64,000 nt of DNA from Stramonita haemastoma (GCA_030674155.1 CM060317.1:39096774-39160773), one strand, 5' to 3'. Numbered from the stretch's first letter, positions 35,981 to 53,599 are shown. Made by a program: numbers and translations. The notes: generated by a model from the letters alone, not told the origin.

Positions 35981-37108
35981 TTGTACCACAATTTCATAGA
36001 CTTCAAAAAGGCCTTTGACAGGGTATGGCATGACGGCCTCTGGCAAGTACTCAGGCACTTCAACATTGACAGCTGCCTAATTGAAGTCATCAAGGCTCTG
36101 TACGAGAACGCAAAAAGTGCAGTTTTCATGAACAACCACGTGGGCGAGTTCTTCAAGACCACGGTTGGGGTTCGCCAGGGCTGCCTTCTCTCACCTGTAC
36201 TCTTCAACCTCTTCCTCGAAAACATCATGACAGAGACACTGCAAAACCACCACACTTCCATCTCCATTGGTGGAAGACCCCTTTGCAACCTCAGATTTGC
36301 AGATGACATTGACCTCATGGGCAGCAGCAAACAAGAACTACAAATCCTCACAGACAATTTAACAGATCGAGCGAGCGCATACGGCATGGAGGTCAGTACA
36401 GAGAAATCAAAGATCATGGTCAACAGCGCGAGTAATGACATCACGGAAATAAAGATGAACGGAGAAACACTAGAAGAGGTGAGCCAATTCAAATACTTAG
36501 GCTCCATCCTAACAAAAGATGGCACATCAAACAATGAAGTGAAAGCTCACATTGCAACAGCAACATCTGCTCTAGTCAGACTCGAGAAGATCATCAGAAG
36601 CAACAACATCAGCTTCTACCACCTTTACAAATCCCTCGTGATATCTATCCTCCTATATGGCTGTGAATCATGGACTCTGACAGCAGAGTTAGATAGGAGA
36701 ATCCAAGCATTCGAGAACAAGTGCCACAGAAGACTCCTCAAAATATCATACAAAGAACACAAGACCAATAACTATGTGAAAGAAGAAATCAAAAAGCGTG
36801 TGGGCCCCCAAGAGCCTTTGCTCTCCACCATAAAGAGGAGAAAGCTGATGTGGTTTGGTCACACCACAAGACACAACACCCTAGCAAAAACCATCTGGCA
36901 AGGAACAGTCGAGGGCAAGAGAAGAAGAGGCCGCCAAAAGAAATCATGGGTTGACAACATCAAAGACTGGACCGCCCAACCCCTGCAACACCTCCTACTA
37001 GCCACACAGGATCGTGAAGCATGGAAAAAGATCTCTGTTGCGTCTTCTCTCATGTCCCCCCTACGTCCTTTGGGACATGGGACTGAGTGAGTGAGTGAGT
37101 GAGTGATA
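35981..37108 (+). mobile_element. RTE-type reverse transcriptase copy 2, open to the 3' end
   Basis: 369 codons, RT core plus C-terminal region, ending PLRPLGHGTE and a (GTGA)n tail. Three residues (CTK) are lost relative to copy 1 in the NNISFCTKYHLYK segment. The same loss occurs in the copy at 39349, showing the two share recent ancestry by duplication. Endonuclease and N-terminal regions are missing. Confidence 0.93.
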
Positions 37109-38276
37109 TAACATGGAGTCAGAATTAACTTAGATTGTCAAATTTGTATGCATCCTATCAGGGGACACTACATCAAGTAAGTGACCAAACAATAAGCATG
37201 CCAAAGTTCAACCCCCCTCAAGCCTTGCCTTTACTCCAACCATGTGGCTGGAATGGAGGGAACATTTTCTCCGTTTCAGAAAAGCACAACCAAACTAAAT
37301 CTGAAACGGGAGAAATTCAAGTAAGCAGCTTGACATGTGCTATGGGACTGGAGGCAGAGAAAATATTCTCCTCAGTTACTTTCCCAATAGAACAGAAGGG
37401 CAACCTGACCCCAGACAAGATTTCCATGTAGTGATGGGACTGTTCAACTCTCACTTTATACCCAGAACCAACGTTATACATGAACGTGCCAAGTTCCATA
37501 CACCCCAGCAAAGAGAAGGAGAGACAGTAGAACAATATGTGCCTTCACTGTATGAACTGTCAGCGCATTGTAACTTCCATGACCAGGATGAAACAATTCG
37601 TGACCGCCTGGTATTTGGTCTGAGTGACAAAGATTTGTCACAGAAGCTTCAGCTGGAGGCTGGGCTTACTCTGAAGACTGCTATAGACACTGCCCCCTCA
37701 CTATGAACTTGTGAAAGGCCAGGTGACTGACCAGCATGGTTTAGCTGTCAAGGAAGTCCGCCGACAATACATCAGGAAAGCATCAACCTTTCTCCCATCA
37801 GCCCAGGGAAGGCAGAGGTGATAGAGGAAGAGGAGGTGGATCATCACAGCAGTCCTGTGGAAAAATGGGGAAGAAGACAGGACCCTCAGACTGTCCAGCT
37901 AAGGGGAAAGTCTGCAGGAACTGCAACAAACGCAACCATGTTGCTGCAGTATGCAGAGGGGGTGGCCGCATCAGTGAAGTGAAAGAAGGTGCTATTGGTG
38001 GCGAGATTGAAGGACAAAATGCCAGCCCTCTAACAGCCTCCACACACCAAGAAGGGAGTGGCCATCCCACTACTGACCAAAGTGAAGGATGAGCTAAAAA
38101 GGATGGAAGAGTCAGGCAACATCCATCAAATTCAGAGATCCAACTGATGGTGTGCAGGGATGGTGCTGTGGTGGAAGGAGTCTGGGCATAAGAATTTGCA
38201 CTGACTACAAGATACTGAATCAGTCACTCAAGGCGAGAGAGATATATGCTGCCTACACTGGAGGATCTCTCGCAAG
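37109..38276 (+). mobile_element. Ty3/gypsy-like gag-pol fragment with internal deletion
   Basis: Gag-like frame (37335-37706) and a CCHC zinc knuckle CRNCNKRNHVAAVC (frame 37865-38092). Compared with 40478-42096, the protease region is missing: the sequence jumps at about 38010 from the post-knuckle region to the segment before reverse transcriptase, about 457 bp lost. Several frame breaks; not functional. Ends at a junction with the RTE 3' segment. Confidence 0.88.
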
Positions 38277-42096
<3,820 letters not shown>

Positions 42097-43025
42097 AAGG
42101 ATAAAAGGTGTACAGCAAACTTGATGCAACCAGCGGATTTGGGCAAATTCCATTGGATGAGATGACAGCAAAATTAACTCTTCATCACACCTTTTGGAAG
42201 GTACTACTACAAACGTCTACCTTTTTGAATTTCCTCAGTCCAGAGATATTTCAGTGCATGATGGAGTCCATTCTGCAAGACCAGAGTAACATCCTGTGCT
42301 ACTTCGATGACACACTGATACACAGTAGCAGTGAAGAGGAGCACAAGCGACTCTTGCAAAAAACCTTGATCAAGCTGAACAATGCAGGACTCAAATTAAA
42401 GAGATCAAAGTGTGAACTGCAGAAGGAAGAAATCGAGTTCCTAGGGTACAGGATCAGTAAAGACGGCATCAGACTTGATCCAGACAAGGTTAAAGCGATT
42501 GTTAAGATGGCTGAACCAACCAGCATGACACAGCTGCACAGGATTCTGGGAATGATTGACTTCCATGGAAAACACATCCCGCACCTCTCCAGTGTACTTT
42601 GTCCCATGCTTGAACTCCTAGAAAAGGACGGAGCCTGGATATGGGGACCAGCTCAAGCCAAAGCTTTCGCTCACGTCAAGGAAGTCATCACAACAAAACC
42701 AACTTTGGCTTTCTATGGCCCTGAGAAGCCAACTACTGTGAGCTGAGATGCCAGCTGCTACGGACTGGGAGCAGTCCTCCTCTCACACCTCACACCTGTC
42801 TGCAGGCAGCTACCACAGAGCCGTGCAGTCAGTCCAGACCAGGGGAGGACATCGTACTTTCCCTTTGCTTTCCCCCTTTCTCTTTCCTTCCCTCAGTGAT
42901 TTTTTTTAAAGGCCTGTAAATAGTGATGCTATGATATAACTGAGATCAATTGTGGTGTTTCTCTTTTATTTATTTTACTTTATACCACTTTATGTCACAG
43001 CAGATTTCTCTGCGTGAAATTCGGG

Positions 43026-43245
43026 CTGCTTTCCCCGGGGAGAGCGCGTTGCCACAAGTGCAGCGCCTACCCATTATTTTTTTTTCTTCCTCAGGGATGG
43101 TGTCTTAACAGGACACTTGTGTGCATGCTGTTTTGCTCTCCCCGGGGAGAGCGCGTCGCCACAAGTTCAGTGCCTACCCATTATTTTTCTTCTTCTTCCT
43201 CAAGGATGGTGTCTAAACAGGACTCTTGTGTGCATGCTGTTGTTT
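43026..43245. repeat. 110-bp tandem duplication
   Basis: Two copies starting CTCCCCGGGGAGAGCGCG-like and including GCCTACCCATTATTTTT and TTGTGTGCATGCTGTT. Related in part to SINE family 3 body sequence (GGATGGTGTCTAAACAGGAC). Confidence 0.85.
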
Positions 43246-43512
43246 TTTTAAAATATTTTTTTTTATACTCACGAAAGAAAAAGTGGTTTACCTCTATAAA
43301 GGAGATAAACTCCGCAGCTCTGCCCAGTAGGCCTACATCGTTGCCACTCTACTACTACTAACTACTACTACTGGAAGGAATAAAATAACAGTACATATTT
43401 TGTATCATTATGGCAACGGTTACACAGGAAAATGGCGAAAAACCCTTGAAACTAAGGGACTCGGGGGATCTTTGTTTCATGCAACTACTGGAGATGGCTG
43501 ATGACTTACTTG

Positions 43513-43880
43513 ACTTATGCCTGTGAATTCCCTTGGGAACAAAGGGACGCAACAACACCCCTCCAACGGACTCAGTTCTGGGAGATCCTCTTCAGCTCGG
43601 CCCATGTCATTCCAGTTGCCTTCGTCTCTGCTTCAATGCTTCTGCGCCAGATCTGTTTTGGACGACCTACTTTTTGCTTCCCTTGTGGATTCCAGTCAAG
43701 GGCTTGCCTGGTGACATTTGAAGCAGAGCGGAAAGCTTGCGGAGCGTATGGCCGATCCATCCCCATTTCCTTTTCTTGATCTCCGTCTCGATTGGAGTGT
43801 GTCTGGTCCTGTCCCACAGTTCTTAATTTGAGAGACGACTTTCTGTCCACTGGATACTGAGGATGTTCAGTAGGACCGTA
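43513..43880 (-). mobile_element. non-LTR reverse transcriptase 3' fragment, left arm of inverted pair
   Basis: The minus strand encodes the C-terminal segment with [28 protein letters not shown] and EAETKATGMTW, the conserved tail of an RT family different from the 32-40 kb copies. The end sequence CCCTTGGGAACAAAGGGACG mirrors the right arm. Confidence 0.85.
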
Positions 43881-43924
43881 CAGTAGGACCGACTTGATGT
43901 TGGTGTTGAATATCCTGATCTTGT

Positions 43925-44362
43925 TGTGAGTGAGAGGGCTGTTGATCTCCAGATTGGCTCAGAAACCTGGCGGGCAACAAATACCAACACCCACAAAACT
44001 CCAGACATTCACCAACAGATGTCTTAGGAACATCCTCAGTATCAGGTGGCCAGAAGTTGTCTCAAACGAAGAACTGTGGGACAGGACCAGACACGCCCCA
44101 ATCGAGTCTGAGATCAAGAAAAAGAAATGGGGATGGATCGGCCATACGCTCTGAAAGCCTGCCTTCAAAACGTCACAGGCAGGCCCTTCAATGGAATCCA
44201 CAAGAGAAGCGGAAAGCGGGTGGACCAAAACAGACCTGGCGCCGAGGCATCGAAGCAGAGACGAAGGCAGCCGGAATGACGTAGGCCGAGCTGAAGAGGA
44301 TCTCCCAGAACCGGGTAGTGTTGTTGCGTCCCTTTGTTCCCAAGGGAATTCACAGACATAAC
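43925..44362 (+). mobile_element. non-LTR reverse transcriptase 3' fragment, right arm of inverted pair
   Basis: Encodes [37 protein letters not shown] and [11 protein letters not shown], then a shifted frame for the Arg-rich tail. Faces away from the left arm; the two could pair over about 350 bp. Confidence 0.85.
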
Positions 44363-44364
44363 TT

Positions 44365-44508
44365 AAGTTTTCGTAAGAGTAGGCCATTGTGTGCCGGTGG
44401 GAACAGATGACAAGATTGACAAAACTGCTTACACATAGGGACTGGATGTAAAAAAGCACACGAGTGCTTATTCCATTATCCTCTATATAAAAGAATAACA
44501 CACACACA

Positions 44509-44559
<51 letters not shown>

Positions 44560-44560
44560 C
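44365..44560 (+). repeat. SINE family 1 tail plus (CA)n
   Basis: TTTTCGTAAGAGTAGGCCAT through CTTATTCCATTATCC, followed by an interrupted CA microsatellite (about 44498-44552). Confidence 0.88.
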
Positions 44561-45267
44561 ACAGAGAAGGAAGAGAGAGACAGAGACAAAGGAGAACAAG
44601 AGAAAAAAGAAAAACACCACCTAACAAAAAGGAGACAAGAAACAAGAAAGTGAAGTAGATTTGCATTCAAACACACAGCCAGCCGAGCCAAAAAGCAAAA
44701 GAACAAAGTCCATCGTCTGCATCACATGTCATTTTATTGTGACCTCAAGTATCACTAAGACAAAACTGCCACAAACATATCTCTACAACAAATAAAAACT
44801 GTCCCTAAAAAATTATGATCGTTGGGGCTCTAACATGGTCAACTCTTCAAAAACAATAATAATTTAAAAAAAACCAATAATACACATCTTACTGTTGTGA
44901 CAGTTTCTTTTTAATTCTACAGTTGTTATGTATGATTCAACACCTACACACATGCACAGACCACATGCACTGTTTGCTAACGATAAGTGATGATTATAAG
45001 ACAAACAACCGTTTGCTAACTATAAGTGATGATTATAAAGACAAACAACCAAAACCTTACCAACAACGCAGTTGCATAATATGTTGTACTCACAAGTAAT
45101 CCAGGTTGACAAGACACTATGAAGTAAGGTTCAAATCAAATTGGTACAGCGATAGATCGTACCATTCAGAACCTCTAGGTTTGGGAATGTAGGCAATACA
45201 GAATGTATCTTAAACCGTTACAAACTTGAGGTGTGCGCACGATCACACATGCGCGCGCGCGCGCGTG

Positions 45268-45330
<63 letters not shown>

Positions 45331-46150
45331 CTGTGATGCTGGCAAAATAATGTGATTTAAAGGAAAATTTACAAAAAGTATACCATATATTATGCATTAG
45401 TGAGTGCAGAAGGAGCGAATACATTCGTTACAGTTCATCTCATCACCAAACAAAGAAGAAGAAGAAGAAGGAGAAGAAGAAGGAGAAGGAGAAGAAGAAG
45501 ATCAACAACAACAACAACAACCCAAAACTTGCTCTAAAGAAGAGGAAGGAGACAGCAACAACAACAACAACAACAACCCAAAACGATATTTTGCTCTTAG
45601 AAGAATTGACACCACAAAACAACTTTGAATTCTATCCACTAAGGGCATTTGCATGAAAATCAGGGTGCTCTCCAAAGAGAAATGGCTTCACCACAGCCTA
45701 CTCCCCCCCCCCCCCCCCCCTGCATCTGTGGTTTACTTTGTTTCCCCATGAGAGAGCCCCCCCCAAAAAAAAAAAAAATGCCAGGGGCAATTCTCTTGTA
45801 GCCACGGGTTCTATTGCCAGTAGAGAAAGTGTATGCTGAGAACATTGTCTTTGATTTATTGTATCATTTAACTGAAGGACTATCAGAAAGACACCATTCA
45901 TGGTCTGGGAATAAAGTCTGGTGTGAAACAGTATCAAACCTGTGACCTCTCTTTCCTGATGAGCACGGTGCATTCCTGACAAAGCTTTGATTCACAGTGT
46001 TAAGCTGGAGAATGCCAGTAAAAAAACCCAACCAGTTGACTTTACTGTACACACACTATAGAGTCTTTTCATTGATATTCAATGTCACTCAAAAAATCAT
46101 CATCATCATCATCATCTTCATCATCATCATCATCTTCTTCTCCTTCGAAC
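44560..46150. other. gene-poor stretch with simple repeats
   Basis: (CA)n at about 45267-45327 preceded by GC-alternating GCGCGCGCGC, GAA/CAA triplet runs at 45450-45580, C-run at about 45704-45720, and an ATC triplet run at 46097-46135. No supported gene. Confidence 0.6.
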
Positions 46151-46154
46151 GTTT

Positions 46155-46420
46155 CAGGCAGCAACTATTGCTGTCTGTGAGTGTCAAAAGAGTGAAAACA
46201 CACTGTGCTGCTGATAAGCGCTTGACAAGTCAGGCCCAGGGGATTTGACTTCAGCATGGGAGAGAACTGATACATTTGAAGTCTTTCTGGGGAAAAAAGG
46301 CAGGCAAATGGTCTAAGAAGGCAGAAAATAGACAAAAAAATGAGGTAACATGAAGAAAAGGAACAAGGCAGAAAGAAAGAGAGGGATAGAAAAGAGAATT
46401 TTCTGGCACAGAATAGAAGT
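46155..46420 (+). repeat. dispersed repeat (family 6), copy 1
   Basis: Starts CAGGCAGCAACTATTGCTGT and contains AAGGCAGAAAATAGACAA and AGAGAGGGATAGAAAAGAG. Homologous to 49590-49905 (same strand) and 62440-62757 (opposite). Confidence 0.8.
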
Positions 46421-46633
46421 GATGAGTCTGTACAGATGAACTGACTGCTCCTGGAAGAAAAGTGAAGAGGTGTGTTGTATGTAGCAAAAGGCTTAGACTC
46501 TTAGGATGTCTGTCAAGTTGAAAAAGAAAGTATTTACACCAGATTAAGAAAGTGAAACCAAAGGAACATTTTTTTCCTGTCAATGACTGTAAAAGCCATC
46601 AGACAATTTCCCCTGTGTTGCATGCGTGCAAAC

Positions 46634-46639
46634 ACACAC

Positions 46640-46693
<54 letters not shown>

Positions 46694-46752
46694 TGCACGC
46701 ATGCAAAACACACATACACACACACAGAGAGACACAGACACACACACACACA
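46634..46752. repeat. (CA)n microsatellite, interrupted
   Basis: CA runs with ACGCATGCACGCATGC in the middle. Confidence 0.95.
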
Positions 46753-47217
46753 CTTTTTTTTTTAGAACAGCAACTTACAGTAGGCTATTTCTGAAAACAT
46801 TCTTTAGCTCATAAAAAAAAGAAAAAAAGGAAAAAAAGAAAATGTAGATGTTCCTTTAAATTATTCTTCCCCCAAAATGTTACAGTTGATAAACTTTGAT
46901 GACTTATACTTACTTTTATTGTCTTTTGATTTATTTATTATTTTTTTAGTCATAGTTCAAAATTTGCTAAAACATTGAATACCACCACCACCACCACAAA
47001 AAGAAATCACAAAATGTGGCCTAATAAATAATCTGAATGAACAAAACTGAATGTTTCAGGACAAAATAAACAGTATGAAAAAGAAAAGGACAGTGCTTTT
47101 AATGATAACATGGGGGATTACTTGAAAAAGGAGATTAAAGACATTAATTTTTTCTTATAATATCTACTGCAAAAATACCCTTCCAACAAAACTTTTTACT
47201 AAATATCAATTTAATTC

Positions 47218-47219
<2 letters not shown>

Positions 47220-47283
<64 letters not shown>
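47220..47283. repeat. (TG)n microsatellite
   Basis: About 62 bp of uninterrupted TG. Confidence 0.97.
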
Positions 47284-47286
<3 letters not shown>

Positions 47287-47414
47287 GGAGATAACTCCAG
47301 CACGCCCATATTGTTTTTAAAAAAAAACAACTAAATTCCCCCCCCTCCCCTCCATTTTTTCATTTCTTTTTGTTTTCATTTCTTTTCTTTTTTGAGAGAG
47401 AGAGATTTGATTTG

Positions 47415-47620
47415 ATTTGATTTGATTTATTCCTCTATATGGAGGATAATGGAATAAGCACTCTTTGCTTTTTACATCCAGTCCCCATGTGTATGCAGTT
47501 TTTGTAAATGTCGTCTGTTCCACCGCACATAGGCCTACTCTTACGAAAAGTGGAGACAGGATTTAACATGTGCGAAGATGTTCTGCATGCTTGCACGAGG
47601 GACCTGAAAGTTTAAAGAAG
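47415..47620 (-). repeat. SINE family 1 copy
   Basis: Reads on the minus strand from AGAACATCTTCGCACATG to GTGCTTATTCCATTATCCTC; the head is replaced by a GA microsatellite. Confidence 0.8.
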
Positions 47621-47621
47621 A

Positions 47622-47921
<300 letters not shown>

Positions 47922-48489
47922 TGCATGAACTTGGTGTAGCTGTAAGTTCTTTAAGTGTCATGCAAGTCTTAATGTTGTGCTGGAGCATACACCAAAGTGC
48001 ATGCAATCAAGCTAAATGTTTACATAACAAGTGCACATATATATACAAAAACATACAATGTGCAAAAGTGTACACATGTGTGTATACATGCTTTTCACAA
48101 ACATACCTCATCTAGACAAGAATCCTGAGTGTTTAGATGTACATCTTTTTAAAAAAAGAAACAAAACTGACAGGTGACATGTACACATACTTTTAAGGGA
48201 GAAAAAGTGATACCTTTGTTCAGTATTACTACAGTAAGGAAGGCAGTGTGACCACACATTTAAGGCAAATTAAGTAGAGCAAATCAGACATGTAAACATA
48301 CTATGCATGAGAAGGTAACACCAAAGACAACACATTTCTCCCTACATTCATCGATACACAGAGAAGGCAGCTTAAAACTGAAGCTGAGATTTAATGTGAA
48401 GATATACAAAGTTTGAACACACATCAGGGCATTTACACCATGCTCCTTATAACTCATGTTTCCACAAAATTTGACGCCTTAACAAAGAT

Positions 48490-49330
48490 CAATGCCTGAC
48501 ACAGAAACAGATCGACACAGATTTTCACTAAGTTTGATGCCAACTGTATATTAGGAACGAACTAATTAAGCACACACTACAATCAGTTTGTTCACTCACT
48601 AAGTAGACACAGCAGGCAAAAGTGTTGCATTCATTCCAATGCTTGACACGAAATAGGATGATGAAGATTTTCAGGCCTGATGCCAACTGTATGATTATTT
48701 GGAATGATCAATTAAGCACACACTACACTTTAGTTACTTCAATTCACTAAGTAGACACAACATGGTAACAGTACAGATTCACATTCTTTTTTTTGTGCAA
48801 GGTTTACTAATGATGAGATCTTTGCATTCGCGACCCCCCCCCCCCCCCCCCCCCCAACTTAGGTAGCCACATTTGACTTCAGGAATGGTGTCTAAACATA
48901 CACCTGTGTGCATGCATTTTTGAAATGTTATCATCTGTTTCTACAGGCAGGAAATGGCCTACTTTTCTGAAAAGCAGAACAGGTTTTTAGCATGTGCATA
49001 AGATGTTCTGTGTGCATTTTCATACAGGGCCTCATTTTATAGTCCATTTGAAGGACTTTGACATTCAGTTGATTTTCCCATCAAACTTGGAAGAAAGAGT
49101 GAGGCTGGGAATTGAACCCAGAACCTCTTGGTTTACTTGTTAGGCAGGTGAATGCCTTCCTTTTTGTTTCACATTTCAATGCTTGACATAGAAATACACC
49201 GACAAAGATTTTCAACTAAGTTTGATGCCAACTGTATATTAGGGATGAATTAATAAAGCACATAGTACATTCAGCTTGCTCACTCACTAAGTAGACATAG
49301 CACTGCAACAGTATAGCATTCACATTTTCC
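48490..49330. repeat. diverged repeat of about 150 bp, three copies, one split off by a SINE
   Basis: Copies at about 48490-48625, 48640-48785 and 49185-49330 share TTTGATGCCAACTGTATATT, ATTAAGCACACACTACA and CACTAAGTAGACA. A family 3 SINE lies between copies 2 and 3. Confidence 0.8.
48787..49165 (-). repeat. SINE family 3 copy
   Basis: Minus-strand head with GGTTCTGGGTTCAATTCCC (about 49111-49129) and the GCCTAACAAGTAAACC stretch. Contains a C homopolymer of about 20 bp. Confidence 0.8.
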
Positions 49331-49589
49331 CTCCCCAACGGTACTGCTGTACACCTGTGTCCTAACAGTTCTCCATGTAGCCCATCACAATGTATTCAAA
49401 CTGCATGCTGGGCAAGTTTGTTCATCCACACCACCACACATAGCCGTCCTGCTACGTCACAAAAGATGGATGGGTTTTTAAAACTGCCCAAGGTGTCCTG
49501 CGGACTCCATTAACTGGACCTTATTTAAAACCTTATCTGAAAGACTTGCAAGGGAATGTACTCAGAAATCATGTTCTTCTTCATCCAAC

Positions 49590-49905
49590 ACTCAGACAGC
49601 AACTATTGTTGTCTGTCATATGAGTGAAAATGCATTGCGCTGCTGTTAAGCACCTGACAAGACAGGCCCAGCACTTCTGACTTTGGCATAGGAGAGAAGT
49701 GTTTTTTTTTTTTATAGTCTTTCTTGAAATAGAGGCAGGAGAATTGACCAAGAAGGCAGAAAATAGACAAGAAGGAGGTGTCGGGAAGAAAAGGGACAAG
49801 GCAGAAACCAAGAGAGGGATAGAAAAGAGGAAATTCCTAGCACAGAATTTTCCAGAAGGTGGGGATGCTATTTACACAGATAGGCCCTTGGCATTCCCAT
49901 GATGG
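49590..49905 (+). repeat. dispersed repeat (family 6), copy 2
   Basis: Most complete copy on the plus strand, ending GAAGGTGGGGATGCTATTTA. No coding potential recognised. Confidence 0.8.
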
Positions 49906-51770
49906 GAGAATTCACATTAACCCTATGAAAAGTCCCCTCTTGCAGATGACTTGAACATATGCCCTTTGATATTAGCTGGGATAGAGTGAACAATACTCTC
50001 ACCAGTGCACCAGATTGTTCTGGTTCAGACATCTCCTGTTGTTTTTGGTTAGTGTTTTTTGCAAAGACTTTATTGCCAAAAAAACAACAATGTCAATATC
50101 TGCCTACATGTAAGGTCTGTAACCCTGAAGACATTTCCAAGGTTTTACAAATTTACCCTGAAAAACTTTTTCCATGCTCAGTAGTGTTCTGATGTTGGTG
50201 AGCATTCTTGTGTTTTAAAAAATTTACCCACATTCCACATTCAAACACACCATGAACAAAGTGTGGAATTACAAGCAGTTCAATGATTATAATGATACTA
50301 AACAAAAAAACAATGGTCATTTGAAAAGAGACCGACCTGTTTCATTGATGCATACATTATAGGTCAACCGGACAATGAGAATGAGGTATCACCACACAGC
50401 CAATATTTGTACATGGAATATAGGGACTGTGGTAAACAACTTAGTAAAATTTAAAATCAAAATGTCGTCATCAAACTTAAAAGAACAATTGCAAAAATTG
50501 TTGCATTGATATGAGATGGAAATGAAGGAACCCAAGACAGAAATGTAACTAAGGATCACCATCATGTAAACCAATATGGGTTCTATGTGATTTCCAAACA
50601 TAATTTTAACTAAACAGCAACATATTCAAAGTCCAGTGATGCACTAAACAAAAACATTGAAAACTTAACATTACAAATATGACAATGAAAGCATTTTGAA
50701 ACTTTTTTTCCGTACCATGTACTCACTTTTAGCATTCTGATGTTTCAAATAAATGATTGTTCTGTGACTGAAAATTAGTTAAAAACTTAGGTAAAAAAGC
50801 TTATTTAAAAGAAAAAGAATGCGTATTAACAGCACTTTGTTCTTCACATATCAACTGTATTATACATATGAGCAGTAACTTCATCTACCTGTCTCTCTCT
50901 ACATCTGACTTTCTCTCTAAACAATGCATCATATTCATTTGAACCACAATTTAAAATGTTTCTCTGATCAACTGTTACAATCTCCAATCACAGATGACCA
51001 CTATTAATCTAAATCAGAATGAAGAAAACTGCATGAAGGTGAATATCCAAAAAGAAATACCATTATTTGATAAGCAGAAAAGAAAGAATTTGTACAATTG
51101 AGAAATGGAACAAAGAAACTTTAGTTTTTAGATAAAAAAAGAATAGGTTCATTGGTTGCACACATTCAACAAATTTTACCAGCCAACAAAAGGGGTAGAG
51201 ATATTTTCTGTATGCACAATCAGTATATATATTGAACAAAAGTAGATAAATAAAGAATATGCAGAGATTTTCTTTTTGCCATACCCATGAGATAAAACAA
51301 AATTGCACAAAATGCAGATGAGACAGAGTGAAAGATTTTGTGAGTGCAGACAGCAATGAATTAACTGCACAAATTAGAAGAAATCCAAAGAGATTTTCTC
51401 CCCCAACAGTTGAAGCAAAATACAGAACAAATGCAGACAATCAGGTGAAAAACCAAGAGATTTGTTGTTCTGCTTGAAAATTCAAAATTGCAAGAAGTCA
51501 GCTCAAAATGAAAATCTCTGATGTTAATCTCAGTCTAGTTACAAATACACGTAATACACACTCACACCCCTTCCAATTTGCATATCTATATGCAAATCAT
51601 ACATGTATACCATAATATTGTTCTAAATTCTAACACAAAAAGTGTTTCTTACTTATGAATACATGAACATAACAGCTTGCTGAGCTCACAGCAAATCTCC
51701 ACACCTACAGGCTAGCTACGACAGAAGACTTCTTGTAGACAGTCAGTTCCTTGGCTCACAAACACTAGGG
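49906..51770. other. AT-rich stretch, nothing recognised
   Basis: No splice-consistent coding frame, SINE or tandem repeat was identified. Possibly intergenic or intronic. Confidence 0.4.
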
Positions 51771-52063
51771 TTATGATCAGTCTTGCACAGAGAGGCTATA
51801 ATCAGTCTTGCACAGAGAGGCTATGATCAGTCTTGCACAGAGAGGCTATGATCAGTCTTACACAGAGAGGCTATGATCAGTCTTGCACAGAGAGGCTATG
51901 ATCAGTCTTGCACAGAGAAGTTATGATCAGTCTTGCACAGAGAGGCTATGATCAGTTTTGCACAGAGAGGCTATGATCAGTCTTGCACAGAGAGGCTATG
52001 ATCAGTCTTGCACAGAGAGGCTATGATCAGTCTTGCACAGAGAGGCTATGATCAGTCTTGCAC
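51771..52063. repeat. 25-bp minisatellite, about 12 copies
   Basis: Unit AGTCTTGCACAGAGAGGCT plus ATGATC with few substitutions, so a young array. Confidence 0.95.
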
Positions 52064-53290
52064 ATTATTTTCTAATCACCCTAGCTACTACTACATCCTG
52101 CACAGCCTGAGTCAAGGCATCTGATCTGCACCTGAGGAAGCCCAAGAAGATAAGAGCTGCAACGGTAAATCCTTGATTTAACAATAACCAAATAAACCCC
52201 ACAAAAATAGGGAGGTAAAGGTGGGTTGGGGACTGTTACAGTATTTGCTACTTCTGCTGGCTAAGTAAGTAGGGACACATTTTTACTTCACACATTTAAA
52301 CTTTACAACATGACAGAGAGGTGCTCTTCAGAAAAAGACATGAGATACAACTTCTATCATTCCCTTATACATGGAAAATAATGTCTCCTCAACTGCACAA
52401 AAATCACGAAAGACACACACATTGTCATTTTCCATTTCAATACAGCTCCTCACAAAAAAAAATCATGAACCAACACAGTTAAGTGTACAATGCCAACCAA
52501 CTACTGCAGTTAAGCATATCATGCCACACAATATTATCAAGGTTAATATTCCCAAGAAAGTATACATCCACACAGCTTACCCATCACCCACATGACAAAT
52601 CAGAACAACAAACTCATATACGTTTTCATCATTGGTAAATATACTAAACACAACTTGGGAATAAGAAGATACTGACTGTTAAAAAATGTTTTAAAGAGAA
52701 GTACATGACAGAAGCCTACATACACTTTTTCTTTTGTTTTTGGTTGTTGCAAGTTCAGACCTCCCTCTTGAACTAAGGCCAAAAAAATGGTTAGATAGCT
52801 ATATGATTTTTTGTACACATCTGTAACAGTTTATTATGACTTCATCTCTCTCCAGCTGTCTGGCTGTATCTCTAGTTCTTGCTACTGTTTCTGCAAAGTT
52901 TTGATCTTTTTGACTTCACATTTGGTTAAGTTAAAAAAAAACTTCTTCAATAAACTATCTAAGCACACACACACACACAGAGCAGTAAGCTGTATAAACT
53001 TTTAAAAAATTCCTGACAAAATTGCTTTGAAACTTAAACATGAGTTTACACAGTAATCCTTCTGCCACACACAACCCCAGCACATGGGTGCTAAAACTAC
53101 AACACTGCTGCACACATGTACCTAACACTATTCACAGGCATGGCCCCCAGAATAGCCACATGCAACCTACACTGCCCACAAAGGGAAACAAATAGGATTG
53201 CATCGTCACACTTTCAGGGAGAAAGGGTGGCCAAAGGAATGGCAGACTGGCCTACAGTCAGTGTTGTTGAGTGCACTGGTTAGAATCTTC
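52064..53290. other. stretch without recognised feature
   Basis: AT-rich with short A-runs and a short CA run near 52965-52978. No gene supported. Confidence 0.4.
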
Positions 53291-53581
53291 AACAACACAC
53301 ACTGTTCCCTAAACAACACACACTGTTCACTAAACAACACAGACTGTTCCCTAAACAAACACACTGTTCACTAAACAACACACACTGTTCACTAAACAAC
53401 ACACACTGTTCACTAAACAACACACACTGTTCACTAAACAACACACACTGTTCACTAAACAACACACACTGTTCACTAAACAACACACACTGTTCACTGA
53501 ACAACGCACACTGTTCACTGAACAACGCACACTGTTCACTGAACAACGCACACTGTTCACTGAACAACGCACACTGTTCAC
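53291..53581. repeat. 21-bp minisatellite, about 13 copies
   Basis: Unit AACAACACACACTGTTCACTA; a CGCACACTG variant fills the last copies. Because 21 is a multiple of three, two minus-strand frames stay open (CALFSEQ repeats), a purely arithmetic effect. Confidence 0.95.
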
Positions 53582-53599
53582 TGGCTGCAATTTGTTTTC

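Noticed and set aside
53289..53590. Repeat protein with CALFSEQ or NSVRCSV units
   Set aside because: The 21-bp minisatellite keeps several frames open by arithmetic; no start context or flanking exons.
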